Shown: one piece after another, positions 1 to 9,403 of the stretch | Numbering within the stretch: position 1 is the first letter of the stretch | Layout of the letters: every line of letters begins with the position of its first letter | NCBI GenBank assembly: GCA_021805205.1 | Contig: JAJZFV010000044.1 | Location: forward strand, 1 to 64,000 | Direction of reading: 5' to 3' | Origin: Actinomycetes bacterium | GTDB lineage: Bacteria > Actinomycetota > Acidimicrobiia > Acidimicrobiales > Acidimicrobiaceae | DNA: 64,000 bases | The notes under the pieces: model-generated | Seen by the model: only the letters and a program-made list of their open reading frames with translations | What the model was told of the DNA's origin: nothing | The model's database searches: none | Translations under genes and position numbers: made by a program

Positions 1-92
1 GACACCACATTGGACTCTATTGTTTCGAATCTCTCAATTTGACCGGTTGAAGTGTTGTGTAATCTAAGCACAAAGGTATGGTAAAGGCAACG

Positions 93-2723
93 ATGAGTTT
101 TTCAGTCCCCGAGAAGCCGACTCTTGATGCTCTTGAAGAGAAGTGGAACGAAATCTGGCAAAAGTCAGAGATCTATCGCTTCAATCAGAGCGATACAAAG
201 AGCCCCATCTACTCAATCGACACCCCACCTCCAACGGTGTCAGGTTCTCTGCACGCGGGACACGTATTGTCATACACCCACACCGATATCATCGCCCGAT
301 ACAAGCGAATGGCAGGCTACAACGTCTTTTACCCCATGGGTTGGGACGATAACGGCTTACCGACCGAGAGGCGTGTTCAGAACTACTATGGAATAACCTG
401 CGATCCCTCAATTGCATATGTTCCAACCTTTGTACCCACCCCTCCGACTGACAACAATCAGCGCCATAGTCCAATTTCAAGAACCAACTTCATTCAAGCC
501 TGCGCCAAGCTGACTCAAGAGGACGAATTGGTCTTCGAAAGGCTATGGAAGACGATCGGCCTCTCTGTCGACTGGACCAAGACCTATACATCGATTGGCC
601 AGAGAGCTCAAAGGGTAAGCCAGCTTTCGTTCCTTCGCCTCTTCAAGGAGGGGCACCTCTACCACAGTGAGTCACCCACCCTTTGGGACGTTGACTTTCA
701 AACCGCAGTCTCGCAGGCGGAACTGGAAGACAAAGAAGAAGACGGCCTCTTTTACTCGATCTCTTTTGCCAAGAGTGACGGTAGTGGCGATGTCGTGATT
801 CAAACCACCCGCCCCGAGCTTCTACCGGCTTGTGTCGCCTTGGTTGCAAATCCAGATGACGATCGCTACAAGGACCTCTTTGGAAAGAGCGTCATCACTC
901 CCCTCTTTGGCATTGAAGTTCCAGTTGTAGCTCACCCACTTGCTGAGATCGAAAAGGGCTCCGGCATCGCCATGGTCTGCACTTTTGGAGATCTCACCGA
1001 CGTTCAATGGTGGCGAGAGCTAAATCTAGAGCTTCGACCGATCATTGATAGGCGTGGCCGAATCGTTGAAGTCGACTTCAAATCGAGCAGATTTCCGAGT
1101 AAAGACCCCAACCTAGCCGAGGCCCACTACGGCAATCTCGTCGGAAAGACGATGAGAACTGCCCGTGGCGTTATCGCAGAGGCCCTCGAAGAGGCTGGCT
1201 TCTTCCCAGCGGAGCCAAAGAAGATTCGCCACAGCGTAAAGTACTACGAGAAGGGCGATAAGCCTCTCGAGGTGGTTACCTCGTGGCAGTGGTACATTCG
1301 GACCCTAACCCACAAAGAGGCGCTGCTAGAGCACGGACGTAACCTCAATTGGAATCCCCCATACATGCGTGTTCGCTATGAAAACTGGGTCAATGGTCTT
1401 GCCTCAGATTGGAACATCTCTCGCCAGCGGTACTTTGGTATTCCAATTCCGGTTTGGTATCCAATCGACGAAAATGGCAATATCAACCGCCATGAGCCAA
1501 TCCTCCCGGCCGAAGACGAGTTGCCCATCGACCCATTCCAAGACACCCCATCGGGTTATGACCCTGGTCAAAGAGGAGTACCTGGCGGCTTCGTCGGCGA
1601 CACCGACGTCCTCGATACATGGGCTACCTCGTCGTTGACACCACAGATTGCAACCGAGTGGGAGGCCGATAAAGAGCTCCACAATCGCCTCTTTCCGATG
1701 GATCTGAGGCCCCAAGGACAAGACATTATTAGAACGTGGCTCTTCTATACCGTTCTTCGATCTCACCTCGAGGAGAATGCTCTCCCTTGGAAGAACACTG
1801 TCATCTCGGGCTTTGTCCTCGACCCCGACCGCAAGAAGATGTCAAAGTCAAAGGGGAACGTTGTTACCCCAATGCCCCTCATTGAAAAGCACGGCGCCGA
1901 TGCTCTTAGGTACTGGGCGGCAAGTGGACGTGCCGGAGTTGACACGGCGGCCGATGAGAACATGATGAAGGTTGGGCGACGACTCGCAATCAAGGTACTG
2001 AACGCATCTAAATTTGCTCTTTCGATTGTAAATAGCGAGAAGGCATTCGACCTATCGACGGTAAAGCTAACCAAAGTTGACGCATCACTTCTAAGCGAAG
2101 TCGAAAAGGTTGTCAGCGATGCCACCAAGGCGCTAGAAGAGTACGAACACTCTAGGGCCCTTGAAGTGGTTGAGTCTTTCTTCTGGAAGTTCTGCGATGA
2201 CTACCTAGAGTTAGTAAAAATACGGGCCTATGGTGAAGACGGAGATGTCACCTTCGAGTCAAATGACACCCTATCGGCACGGATCACCTTGATAAGTGCC
2301 ACTGATATCTTGATTCGCCTCTTGGCTCCGTATATTCCATTTGCAACCGAAGAGGTGTGGAGCTGGTTCGCAAAGGGGTCGATTCACCGATCCAAGTGGC
2401 CAACTGCCGATGAGACTACTGAGGTCGCATCGAGGTATGCTCGAGAACTATTTGACGCCTCCCTCGTAGTAACTGAGGATGGCTTAATCGATGTCAATAG
2501 CGTCTTCGAAGTTCTATCACTTGCTCGAAAGACCAAGAGCGAGGCCAAGAAGTCGGTCAAGTACGGAGTTGACCTCATAGAGGTAAATGCCGATTCAGCA
2601 CTTGCTTCTGCCATATCGATCGCTGAAGCCGATATCAAAGCTGCTGCTGTAGCTCGTGAGATCACGGTAAATGTCGTCGATGGAGCAAGGCTAGAGGTAT
2701 CGGTAAAGCTTGCAGCGGAGTAG
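93..2723 (+). CDS. valS: Valyl-tRNA synthetase, archaeal/rickettsial-type
   Basis: Class I synthetase that charges tRNA-Val in the cytoplasm. The HIGH-type motif HAGH lies at residues 54-57 and KMSKS at 582-586. The segment GWDDNGLPTE after the HIGH motif is typical of the archaeal/rickettsial ValS branch rather than the usual bacterial one. At 876 residues the length fits that branch. An upstream in-frame ATG at 78 has its AAAGG only one base away, whereas ATG 93 has AAAGG at 83-87 with a five-base spacer, so 93 is preferred. The last 277 codons are duplicated at 7167-7997. The gene ends in TAG where the duplicate ends in TAA. It is the first gene of the window and no T-box leader is visible in the 92 bases upstream. 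Confidence 0.95.
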   Translation: MSFSVPEKPTLDALEEKWNEIWQKSEIYRFNQSDTKSPIYSIDTPPPTVSGSLHAGHVLSYTHTDIIARYKRMAGYNVFYPMGWDDNGLPTERRVQNYYGITCDPSIAYVPTFVPTPPTDNNQRHSPISRTNFIQACAKLTQEDELVFERLWKTIGLSVDWTKTYTSIGQRAQRVSQLSFLRLFKEGHLYHSESPTLWDVDFQTAVSQAELEDKEEDGLFYSISFAKSDGSGDVVIQTTRPELLPACVALVANPDDDRYKDLFGKSVITPLFGIEVPVVAHPLAEIEKGSGIAMVCTFGDLTDVQWWRELNLELRPIIDRRGRIVEVDFKSSRFPSKDPNLAEAHYGNLVGKTMRTARGVIAEALEEAGFFPAEPKKIRHSVKYYEKGDKPLEVVTSWQWYIRTLTHKEALLEHGRNLNWNPPYMRVRYENWVNGLASDWNISRQRYFGIPIPVWYPIDENGNINRHEPILPAEDELPIDPFQDTPSGYDPGQRGVPGGFVGDTDVLDTWATSSLTPQIATEWEADKELHNRLFPMDLRPQGQDIIRTWLFYTVLRSHLEENALPWKNTVISGFVLDPDRKKMSKSKGNVVTPMPLIEKHGADALRYWAASGRAGVDTAADENMMKVGRRLAIKVLNASKFALSIVNSEKAFDLSTVKLTKVDASLLSEVEKVVSDATKALEEYEHSRALEVVESFFWKFCDDYLELVKIRAYGEDGDVTFESNDTLSARITLISATDILIRLLAPYIPFATEEVWSWFAKGSIHRSKWPTADETTEVASRYARELFDASLVVTEDGLIDVNSVFEVLSLARKTKSEAKKSVKYGVDLIEVNADSALASAISIAEADIKAAAVAREITVNVVDGARLEVSVKLAAE
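1893..2722 (+). repeat. 830-bp direct repeat, copy 1 (3' end of valS)
   Basis: This segment recurs at 7167-7996, offset 5274 bases, without any insertion or deletion. In the first ~50 bases there are five differences, all at synonymous third codon positions. After about 1943 I see no differences up to the second base of the stop codon. The sharp change from diverged to identical is what a gene-conversion tract would leave. Confidence 0.9.
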
Positions 2724-3647
2724 AGACGAAACATAAGATTAGTCAGATAGCCATCCTCAATTTCGCTTTGCGGAAGATTGATCGACCTTGAATTAGAGTA
2801 GGGACCTGCCAAGTGGAACGCGTCCTATGAATTCGATATCCGAAAACGAGTCGGGGCTTCTACCATTCGCTCGGTAGGTTTCTGCACCAATGTCACCAAA
2901 GATACTTGCCACGACCGATGTTACGCCGTGGCAAGTAATGCCGTGGGTAACCAGATCCGAAATCTGGTCGATTCCATCGATGTTGCTAGTTTTATTTGAA
3001 GCTCTATAGTCTTGCCGCAAGGGAGAGCTTTTCGACAACCTGCTGCTTGCCCACTGGTTACTTCCGGAGGATGTAAAGGTAAACCTGCTGAACGATGGCT
3101 CTCGTTTCCACTTTTCCAGGGTCGCTAGCTCCTGCGTTTCCAATAGATCCGTCGTCTTGTTGGCGATCACAACTTCTAAAGTGACTTAACTGGCGCACTT
3201 ACCGACAAAGGTGCAATATAACGTAGCGATCATTTGAATTGGCCAATAAGTATGCCTTGGCCCCTGGGAAAATGGACGGACATTAGAGATACTCAGCAGC
3301 AAGGAAACATAGCGGTAAATGCCAAATTATTTTATCCGTTCCCTTTTTCAACTTAGCTTGTCGACCCACAAGAATACCCAATAGACAATGACCAACCACG
3401 TGGGATCAACCCGCCTTTCGACTTACCTCAGGTCAATTTTCTATCCCCGAATCTGAGCCTGCTCTAACGTTTGCTTCAATTCGAAAGCCAGGTGGTGATG
3501 AAAAGCCTCAGCAGAGCGGTCAAGAGTCGAGGTAACCCATAAATAGGTACAGGTTTTCATCTGCTCCTTGGCACTCCAAAAACATTTGAACGATGGGCAC
3601 CGATAAACCGGCACCCATCGAATCAATTAGCAAAGTCGCCAGTTAGC
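2724..3647. other. Gene-poor stretch after valS
   Basis: About 920 bases without a gene I can support. A minus-strand open frame of 125 codons (2793-3170) has no recognisable domain and no clear ribosome binding site. No terminator-like hairpin with a T-run was found directly after valS. Confidence 0.5.
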
Positions 3648-5948
3648 CTACTGTCCCGATTGGGTTCTTTTCCTCATCCACTTCGTTGGGGCGATGAGTA
3701 TTGCACCAGCAAGACCGAGGAAACTCACAAGCCACCAGTAACTCGCTGCACTCCAGGGCTTGCCGGTATGGGTCGCTGGTACAGTTATCACCGTGGTGGA
3801 GATCACGGTAGTTGGAGGTGCGGAGGCAGGCACCGAGACCGATACAGCTGTAGTCGGCGGTGTAACCGTAGAGACTACGGTAGTTGGAGGTGCGGAGGCA
3901 GGAACCGATACAGCTGTAGTCGGCGTCACCGTGATAGTCGCCTGTGCGGAGACCGGAGAGATATTATTTCCGGGGTCGCTCACCGTCGCAGTGTTTGTAA
4001 TGGATCCCGTCGCATTCGAAGCCACGGTTACTGGCACCGTAATGGTACCTATGACAGGATTCGCTACTCCCGCTACCGGAGGAACCAAGTTACAAGTGAT
4101 GGTATTGACGACTGCCGAACAGCTCGACGATGCAAAGCCGCTACCCGATATTGTTGGCGTTCCATTCAGGCTCAAGCCAGCTGGCAAGGTGTCCGTAACC
4201 GTAGCTTGTGCATTGATAGTTCCCGTGAAAGCCCCCGCGATGGTAAAACTGTCGGAGCCACCAGGTGAAACGGTCGGCTGCGTCGCTGCCTTGGTGAGGG
4301 TTACCGACGGAGCGCTTGAAGGCGCAGTAGTTGGTTGGTATGGCGTTATCGTATCGGATGCATTAACCGGCGGGGCTCCAGTAGTACACCCGCTATCTGA
4401 AACAAAACAGTTGGTAAGAGTCGCCGTATTGGTGATCCCAACTCCCACAGGGCCAGTGGCATATGCTGTGATCGTAATTACGGGCAATTGGGTGCCGGCA
4501 AGTAGCATCTTTGCAGTCTCGCCCGTGCACTCCACAGTTCCTTGACCACCGGCAGTCGACGTTCCTGTAGTCAATTTGCAGGACCAATTTCCGACACTGT
4601 TAGCCACGGAGGTGACGGACGTTGCGGTGATTCCGGAGGGCATTGGGTCAAACAGCTTGTAAATTCCCGATCCCGCCATTGGTGAATTGGTTGCGATCGC
4701 GGGATTTATCGTGAAGTTGAAGCTCTGGTTGTCGACGACACTTCCGTTGACATTGTCGACCTTCGAAAGCACATCGATTGGAGCATTATCGAAGTAGGTG
4801 GGGCTACCGTTTTCCAGGGCGAAATCGTCAGCGCCCAAACTTATGCTATTGGGGGTGTTGATCCAAGTTGGGGTTATTGTGCTACTACCCGCGCTCGGTA
4901 GGGACGCAGGATTAAAGTAACCGAAACTCACATTTTGGTATGTCACGCCATTAACATTTCCCGATGCAATCCAGAGGTTGTTAGTAGATGGATCTAGCGT
5001 CATCGATTCGGTCTCTAAATTAGGTGCTCCAGATACCGTATAGACGGTACCGGGGATAGAAGTTTGAGAACCGGTGGAGGCGACGTTGATGTAGCCGACC
5101 TGACCGCCAAACTCCCTAACGAACCAGAGTTCACCATTTCCTGGTACATATTGGAAGTCCCCTAGAGCGCCGGATCCGGATAGGGTGTAAGTGTTCTCGG
5201 GGGAATTTAGCGAATTTGTTAAAGACGACAATGCAAACTGGTAGATGTGATGACTGCCAGCACTTCCGACGAAGAGTGACCCATCAGCTACTGTCATTGG
5301 CGGGCCGACGCTAACACTAAGCGGCTCTGGTGTCGCTTGATTGGACGATGGATTGATCACCCATACGGTAGATTTACCGCCACTAACGCCAGATGCATTC
5401 GTGTTCTGGGTGAAGTAGATATTTGTTCCGTTTGTGGCAATCGAGTACGAGCTTGAAGACCCGAAGCTGTAACCTGTTGCAGCAGTAACGCACGTAGAAC
5501 CTTTTACCAAAGTGTATTCGAGCGTGCTGGTATTGAGAGTCAGATTTGCCGGAGCTACGTTTACCACTTCAACGGGGCACGTTGCACTGCCTTGGTTGAT
5601 TAAATAGAAGGTATTTCCAATCGCCACTGCGTCGAATAATGACACACCTCCGCCAAGGTTCAGGTATCCAACTGCAAGGTGTGGTAGTGACTTGCTTATT
5701 TCTATTAGCTTCCCATCTACCGTATCCACCCAATAGTTCCCTGACGCATCTGTGAGCGTCTGCTCGAAGTGTGTCGCTGCCGTGATTCCAGTGTTTGGAT
5801 TCGCGATCAGATTTGCCAAGTCGAAGGGTACTGGGCTGTATATCGGTGTCGGTGTTGCACTTGCGACTGAAGCGGTCAGAACTGAAGCGGCAACAGGAAC
5901 GACGCCAACCATCGCAACCGTCGCTGTAATTATAAATCTATTTTTCAC
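3648..5948 (-). CDS. Secreted, membrane-anchored surface protein with DUF11-like domain
   Basis: A 766-residue exported protein. The N-terminus has a lysine/arginine start, a hydrophobic core and an Ala-rich cleavage site near residues 25-32 (signal peptide). Residues ~40-400 are rich in Gly, Ser and Asn with repeated strand-like blocks, which could form a beta-propeller (inference). Residues ~400-530 and ~540-680 resemble DUF11/SdrD-like adhesin modules (TLPAGLSL, NTATVSDPG). A Pro/Thr/Val-rich linker with an internal repeat follows. The protein ends in a hydrophobic helix and a basic tail (KWMRKRTQ), so it is probably membrane anchored; no LPXTG motif is seen. It starts at GTG 5948 with GGGAG upstream. 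It sits alone between the two valS copies. The ligand is unknown. Confidence 0.8.
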   Translation of the reverse strand: MKNRFIITATVAMVGVVPVAASVLTASVASATPTPIYSPVPFDLANLIANPNTGITAATHFEQTLTDASGNYWVDTVDGKLIEISKSLPHLAVGYLNLGGGVSLFDAVAIGNTFYLINQGSATCPVEVVNVAPANLTLNTSTLEYTLVKGSTCVTAATGYSFGSSSSYSIATNGTNIYFTQNTNASGVSGGKSTVWVINPSSNQATPEPLSVSVGPPMTVADGSLFVGSAGSHHIYQFALSSLTNSLNSPENTYTLSGSGALGDFQYVPGNGELWFVREFGGQVGYINVASTGSQTSIPGTVYTVSGAPNLETESMTLDPSTNNLWIASGNVNGVTYQNVSFGYFNPASLPSAGSSTITPTWINTPNSISLGADDFALENGSPTYFDNAPIDVLSKVDNVNGSVVDNQSFNFTINPAIATNSPMAGSGIYKLFDPMPSGITATSVTSVANSVGNWSCKLTTGTSTAGGQGTVECTGETAKMLLAGTQLPVITITAYATGPVGVGITNTATLTNCFVSDSGCTTGAPPVNASDTITPYQPTTAPSSAPSVTLTKAATQPTVSPGGSDSFTIAGAFTGTINAQATVTDTLPAGLSLNGTPTISGSGFASSSCSAVVNTITCNLVPPVAGVANPVIGTITVPVTVASNATGSITNTATVSDPGNNISPVSAQATITVTPTTAVSVPASAPPTTVVSTVTPPTTAVSVSVPASAPPTTVISTTVITVPATHTGKPWSAASYWWLVSFLGLAGAILIAPTKWMRKRTQSGQ
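3805..3925. repeat. Short direct repeat in the linker of the surface protein gene
   Basis: A 26-base block at 3805-3830 recurs at 3877-3902. A second 22-base block at 3838-3859 recurs at 3904-3925. Together they encode the repeated Pro/Ala/Thr-Val linker of the surface protein, a likely site of length variation by slippage or recombination. Confidence 0.85.
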
Positions 5949-7166
5949 ACGACTCCCTCACGGTGAGATTCTTGGGTTTCCTAAGAAACCTCTAATTCTG
6001 TGCTAAAGTCTACACAAAAAAGTGCCGATAATGGATTTTTTTGCTCATTATAAAACTTCGGGAGTCAGTTTCAATTTCGAATCCAAAAGTGAGCCTGCTG
6101 AAAACGGTCTACAAAAAGGCGGAGTGTTCAAGAGACGTTCAATTAACGAAGATCCGCTTCATTGGCGCTTGAAGCGAAAAATTGCCATAGACAATGCTAT
6201 TTGCGTTCTTCTCGTCTGTGATGGGTTTAGCCGATTGACATCTTGCAGTTTCAAATCAAATTGTCGACACTAGTAGATACTTCATGCTCATTGTCGCCAC
6301 CTAATTGAGGTCCCATATGAGTGTTTCTTAATTGCTAAGGCGAGCAATATGGACGAGGCTACCATATATTTTCAGGTCTAATTCTAGTTAAACACGAAAT
6401 ATTATGGGTTGCTTGAATTTGGCTATTGATCGCATCTGAGGCGACTTCCATGAGACGCGAAGCCGGAGCACAACTTCCGAGTGACACCCAATCAATTAAG
6501 GTAGCTTGAACTGCTACCCTGCATCGTATCCTCTCACCGTGGCTCGTACCGCCTAGAAAAACTCATCTAACTTGTCGTTCTCGCCGAACTCATGGGAATT
6601 GATACGGTCTATTATCGCCCTTCTAAGTTTGACACGCATCAACGATAAATTTGGACACGAGTCGCCGAGGAGTCTTGTTAGAGCGATAGCTGATAATCTC
6701 GGCGTGCCGTTTGAGACCAACTAAACAGCCAAAAACCATTTGGTGGGTAGAATCTGGCTCTGATGAATGATACTCCTCGTGGCTACTGACGTCTTGCACT
6801 GACAGAATTTGCTTTCGAAAAGCAGTACCTGAATTAAAAGATTCCCTCCCGCGAGTCGGTCGCAAATGTAAGTATTGAGTTGGTTCGTATTTGGCGTGCA
6901 GTGCCACACAAACCCTGAGAACCACTCAAATTCACCAGCCACCTAACAAACTTCGGTCAGATCATCTGGACCTAATTTGAACTCAGCGTTTACGCTTAAC
7001 GCCACTTCGTAACGGTCAACGGCAACTAACGACACGACTCTTATAACAACGGGAACCTGAAGAGTTGCGACAGCTGGAGCCTTTATTTCGCCGTTGTTAA
7101 ACGGTTAGGTTTCGAGCCACCTATTAAACCTGCAAAGGTAATCATCTTCGCAAAGGGATCGCGGTA
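5949..7166. other. Gene-poor stretch upstream of the valS duplicate
   Basis: About 1.2 kb without a supportable gene. Short open frames (6022-6273 plus; 6623-6942 minus) have no recognisable domain. The last bases hold AAA GGT AAT at 7134-7142, in frame with the valS fragment. This encodes Lys-Gly-Asn, as in the KMSKSKGN region of ValS, and may be the last trace of more upstream valS sequence. An in-frame TAA at 7125-7127 closes the frame. Confidence 0.45.
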
Positions 7167-7996
7167 GGCGCCGACGCTCTCAGGTATTGGGCGGCAAGTG
7201 GACGTGCCGGTGTCGACACGGCGGCCGATGAGAACATGATGAAGGTTGGGCGACGACTCGCAATCAAGGTACTGAACGCATCTAAATTTGCTCTTTCGAT
7301 TGTAAATAGCGAGAAGGCATTCGACCTATCGACGGTAAAGCTAACCAAAGTTGACGCATCACTTCTAAGCGAAGTCGAAAAGGTTGTCAGCGATGCCACC
7401 AAGGCGCTAGAAGAGTACGAACACTCTAGGGCCCTTGAAGTGGTTGAGTCTTTCTTCTGGAAGTTCTGCGATGACTACCTAGAGTTAGTAAAAATACGGG
7501 CCTATGGTGAAGACGGAGATGTCACCTTCGAGTCAAATGACACCCTATCGGCACGGATCACCTTGATAAGTGCCACTGATATCTTGATTCGCCTCTTGGC
7601 TCCGTATATTCCATTTGCAACCGAAGAGGTGTGGAGCTGGTTCGCAAAGGGGTCGATTCACCGATCCAAGTGGCCAACTGCCGATGAGACTACTGAGGTC
7701 GCATCGAGGTATGCTCGAGAACTATTTGACGCCTCCCTCGTAGTAACTGAGGATGGCTTAATCGATGTCAATAGCGTCTTCGAAGTTCTATCACTTGCTC
7801 GAAAGACCAAGAGCGAGGCCAAGAAGTCGGTCAAGTACGGAGTTGACCTCATAGAGGTAAATGCCGATTCAGCACTTGCTTCTGCCATATCGATCGCTGA
7901 AGCCGATATCAAAGCTGCTGCTGTAGCTCGTGAGATCACGGTAAATGTCGTCGATGGAGCAAGGCTAGAGGTATCGGTAAAGCTTGCAGCGGAGTA
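7167..7996 (+). repeat. 830-bp direct repeat, copy 2
   Basis: Second copy of 1893-2722. Homology starts abruptly at GGCGCCGA (7167) and ends within the stop codon. The flanking sequence on both sides is unrelated to the first copy, apart from the possible Lys-Gly-Asn trace just upstream. Confidence 0.9.
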
Positions 7997-7997
7997 A
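7167..7997 (+). pseudogene. Truncated valS duplicate (anticodon-binding and C-terminal part)
   Basis: The last 276 codons of ValS in an intact frame ending in TAA. It lacks the Rossmann fold, the editing domain and KMSKS, so it cannot be a synthetase. The first possible ATG is at 7236 and would give a 253-residue protein identical to the ValS C-terminus, covering the anticodon-binding domain. No good ribosome binding site precedes that ATG. It is probably a remnant, though an expressed tRNA-binding fragment cannot be excluded from sequence alone. Five synonymous differences in the first ~50 bases, then identity, suggest that an older second valS was partly overwritten by gene conversion. Confidence 0.85.
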
Positions 7998-8250
7998 CAA
8001 AAAACTCGCTGACGTACGAACAGCTCGGTTTTCAAGATTACCCCAGAGGAGCAGGCTGCAATCTGCAATGATATTCCCCTGGGTTGATCTTCGTTAAAAG
8101 TCCAACCCTTTATGCACTGGTCTATCTCGGGCAGACGAGAAAGGTACCTCGAGAGGTGCTTTAGACGGGGATATCTCCCGAAAGCATTATTAGATCGCCT
8201 TGCATTGCAAGTTGAAAGACGGCCCGAAAAGCCAATCGGGCAGGAAAATT

Positions 8251-8823
8251 TTACCGGCTCAACAACTCAAAGAGCTTCGCAGTTTCTAGAACCGTCGCAA
8301 ACTCACCACTGAGGCTGACCAGATTTATCTTGTGAATAGCCTCAGCGGAGTAGTACTTTCCGTCATCCCCGATGCGTCCAAAGGTAGCCGTAGCATCTGA
8401 GATGAGATACACCTCGAAGCCGAGGTTTGACGCCATCCGGGTTGTTGTAGAGACGCAGTGATCAGTGGTCAACCCTACGATCACGAGCCTACGGTGGCCA
8501 CTCGCTTTAAGGCGTTGTTCAAGGTCAGTACCGATAAAGGCACTGTTGACGCTCTTGGTGATGACCGGTTCGCTTGGCAAAGGTTTTACGCCATCTTTGA
8601 TCTCGCTACCGGCATTGGCGCTGTTGAGAAGGCTAGTGGGACTAGTGGATAAGTGCTGTATGTGAAAGATCGGCCGATTGGCCTCTCGCCAGCTTCCAAG
8701 AATCGCCTCAATATTTTGCTCAGCCGCCGGGTTATTGCGTTCTCCCCAAGAAGGGTCGTCAAATCCCTTCTGAACGTCGATAATTATTAGCGCCGCATCA
8801 TCTATCAAGCTGGTTCCAACCAT
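8251..8823 (-). CDS. Isochorismatase-family cysteine hydrolase
   Basis: A 190-residue alpha/beta hydrolase of the isochorismatase/nicotinamidase superfamily. The catalytic triad is visible: Asp16 in IIIDVQKGF, Lys90 in VITKSVNSAF, and Cys123 in TTDHCVSTT. Family members hydrolyse isochorismate, nicotinamide, carbamoyl compounds or other small amides. The substrate here cannot be told from sequence. It is a lone minus-strand gene facing away from ettA and convergent with the truncated valS copy. GGAGG lies about 12 bases upstream of the ATG, a longer spacing than usual. Confidence 0.9.
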   Translation of the reverse strand: MVGTSLIDDAALIIIDVQKGFDDPSWGERNNPAAEQNIEAILGSWREANRPIFHIQHLSTSPTSLLNSANAGSEIKDGVKPLPSEPVITKSVNSAFIGTDLEQRLKASGHRRLVIVGLTTDHCVSTTTRMASNLGFEVYLISDATATFGRIGDDGKYYSAEAIHKINLVSLSGEFATVLETAKLFELLSR

Positions 8824-9403
8824 TGCCGCAAATATCCTCCGGAAGCTTTATCAAGTCGAATAACGTTAAAATCCGAGTTGTGCTATCAACCCACACCTTA
8901 TAGGCCACCCGCCATCATGTACTCAAGGTCACCCTAACTTGCTTGTCAATTCGCGAGAGCTAGCACCTAACAGCCAAGTCGTGAAAGAAAAAGATCACCG
9001 CAGCCCCCACCTCGAAAGGGTAACCCATTTCTTCAACTGTGACCGGCCGGTTGAGGAGCCCAAGTGCATGATAAGGATCGCCTCTATCTCTCTACGCCTC
9101 AATATTGGAGTTATATCAAGACAGGTATCTCGATACAGAACTATTGGAAGTAGCAAAAATCAAGTACCCAAGAAGGCAAAGCTGGAGGAGCTGAGTCGAT
9201 TCTCTGCAATACCGCAGTAGCCCCGAGACTATTCGGGCCAACCGCACTGGAATTATGGATGGCCAATGTCCTTGCGCAAACTGAACCTCAGAAAAGAAAA
9301 ATAGCACTGCTGAGCGAGTTTAAAAAGATATCACCATAGAGATGAGCAAGAAATTTAGCTCGAAGTGACCGAAGTTCGCCGCTCACATATGAGACTAGAT
9401 GTC
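8824..9403. other. Intergenic region upstream of ettA
   Basis: About 580 bases between two divergent genes. It presumably holds both promoters, but no convincing -35/-10 pair was identified and no small gene is supported. Confidence 0.4.

Noticed and set aside
2793-3170. 125-codon minus-strand frame after valS
   Set aside because: No domain, no binding site, and composition typical of a chance frame in a gene-poor stretch.
3760-4545. Long plus-strand open frame (261 codons) opposite the surface protein gene
   Set aside because: It is the antisense of a Pro/Thr/Val-rich repetitive coding region. The product is low complexity and no start signal is present.
6541-6945. Possible transposase remnant on the minus strand
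   Set aside because: No DDE or other transposase motif and no terminal inverted repeats could be identified.
8036-8092. Hairpin-like sequence after the truncated valS copy
   Set aside because: Arms are imperfect with a long loop and no T-run follows, so a terminator is not supported.
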